Source: Spirogloea muscicola (taxonomy: Eukaryota > Streptophyta > Zygnematophyceae > Spirogloeales > Spirogloeaceae). Taken from it: a stretch of 20,709 nucleotides of DNA. The stretch lies in assembly GCA_009602725.1 (NCBI GenBank), contig WELB01000130.1:36021-56729 (forward strand), in the 5' to 3' direction. Shown piece after piece: positions 19,582 to 20,709 of this stretch (positions are counted from its first letter, which is position 1; the number at the start of each line of letters is the position of its first letter). The position numbers were made by a program, and so were the translations under genes. The notes under the pieces were generated by a model that worked only from the letters and a program-made list of their open reading frames with translations, had not been told where the DNA came from and searched no databases.

Positions 19582-20542
19582 TCAGTCCCCCGGGGCGGCA
19601 GCCAGCTCCTCTGAGCTGTAGTCCACGCCGCCGAGCGGCGGTTCAGGGCCGAAGGTGTCCCAGGGCGACTCGATGAAGAAAAGCCGCCTTGTGCGATTCC
19701 GCAGCACAGGAACCTGCAAGCAGAGTTGCAACACGGGATGCTGTTAGTGTGACTCTCAGAGCGGCAGCGACGGCCAGAGTGCAGCTGAACGAGGGTAATT
19801 GGCTCCCCAATGGCCATGCTGCATCGGCATCCTCGGCAGGAGTTGTGGAGTGTGTACTGATGGATGGCCTGAGAGGCCAAGTACTAAGGCAAGCACATTG
19901 ACAGATTTACATAATTTGCTGCTAAGCTGACCCACTCAGTAACCACGAGTCAGCACATAGAGGTCGCTAACTAATGCCCGAATACCGGGTGGCAGTCGAC
20001 AAGCCCCTGTGCCACCAGCCAAAGCTCGACTGAAGCTCGGCAGGAGGGGGCGGCGCCGCACCTGCTCCCAGCCCAGCGCGGCGCGCAGCTCCTCGAGCCG
20101 CCGGGCGTTGCGGCCGCCGTCCGAGCGCCCGGGCCCGCGCGAGGACGCGCGGAGGTTGACGGTCGCGTCGGCGCTCGGGTCGCTGAAGAGGAACTCGACG
20201 TCGTCCACGGCCGCGCTGCCGCCGCCGTCATCGCCAAACGTGGCGTACACATACCTGCGCGCTAGTCGCAGCACACCAGGGCATCAGGGTTCAGGGCGGC
20301 AGCGGCAGCGGCGGGACGGTGGGTCGCGGCCTCACGACAGCCGGCGGCAGCCGCAGCGATGTCCAACGAGGTCAGAGCTCAGGGGCATCGGGGAGCTCGC
20401 GGGGGCCGGAGATTTGGTGGGCGCCCACCTCTCGCCCTCCTCCCGGACGGCGCCGCCGGCGGCCCGCAGCGCCGCCGCCAGCGCCGCACGCGCTTCCGGG
20501 AGCTCGCCGGGGAACTCCCACGGCGCCGCGAAGAAGGCCGGC
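19582..20542 (-). CDS. DUF1499-family protein, 3' part (5' end beyond window)
   Basis: Three exons join in phase: 20542-20429, 20254-20062, 19713-19582, covering the last roughly 145 residues. The exons give FFAAPWEFPGELPEAR, then YVYATFGDDGG...VDDVEFLFSDP, then VNLRASSRGPGRSDGGRN, RRLEELRAALGWEQ and a C-terminal VPVLRNRTRRLFFIESPWD. The VDDVEF...RSASR...SD.G.N..R.E.LR pattern is the DUF1499 signature; the domain's function is unknown and in the green lineage I would expect a plastid location. The extension after the domain (about 43 residues) is beyond what I recall for bacterial DUF1499. The exon at 20542 starts after a CAG acceptor, and upstream is a GCC run and a 122-base poly-T (on this strand), so the N-terminus is missing. 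Confidence 0.8.
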
Positions 20543-20587
20543 CTGCGGCGGCGGCGGCGGACGAGACGCCGTGAGCGGCGGCGGAGG

Positions 20588-20709
<122 letters not shown>

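Overview
The window is nuclear DNA of a eukaryote, most likely a green alga (Chlorophyta). Five genes can be read, all split by many short introns (nearly all GT-AG). Their proteins resemble the plant/algal versions of their families: a plant-type cyclic-nucleotide-gated channel, a plant-like ORC6, and a plastid-type alpha/beta hydrolase with a degenerate active site. No bacterial operon, CRISPR array or autonomous transposon was recognised. Every exon chain was assembled by eye from splice sites, reading phase and remembered family conservation, with no transcript data or database search.

Layout. 1-104 is a pure (GA)n tract. 415-3631 (+) is an 11-exon alpha/beta-hydrolase-fold gene. It converges with a 14-exon CNGC channel gene at 10468-5350 (-); the 1.7 kb between them holds a striking compound palindrome near 4376-4432. 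Just upstream of the CNGC start is a 71-base N gap (10566-10636) flanked by (GGC)n on one side and (GCC)n on the other. 10700-11380 is GC-rich with no supported gene. Two clusters of a diverged, hairpin-bearing dispersed repeat (A, about 11382-12540; B, about 16600-17610) lie on either side of a 9-exon ORC6 gene at 15961-13135 (-). Downstream of cluster B is a 4-exon thioredoxin-fold peroxiredoxin-like (PRXL2 / prostamide synthase type) gene at 17659-19188 (+). It converges with the 3' part of a DUF1499-family gene (20542-19582, -), whose 5' part runs off the window through a 122-base homopolymer at the right edge.

The genes do not form one pathway: they are ion signalling (CNGC), replication licensing (ORC6), redox/lipid-type chemistry (PRXL2, alpha/beta hydrolase) and an uncharacterised DUF1499 protein. 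The least explained material is the repeat family around ORC6. It occurs in both orientations, carries two short inverted-repeat motifs, and shows at least one apparent compensatory stem change. Other points are a probable GC-AG intron and a 16-bp intronic hairpin in ORC6, a hydrolase lacking its nucleophile motif, and a CNGC tail ending in a repeated PKSGYL motif.
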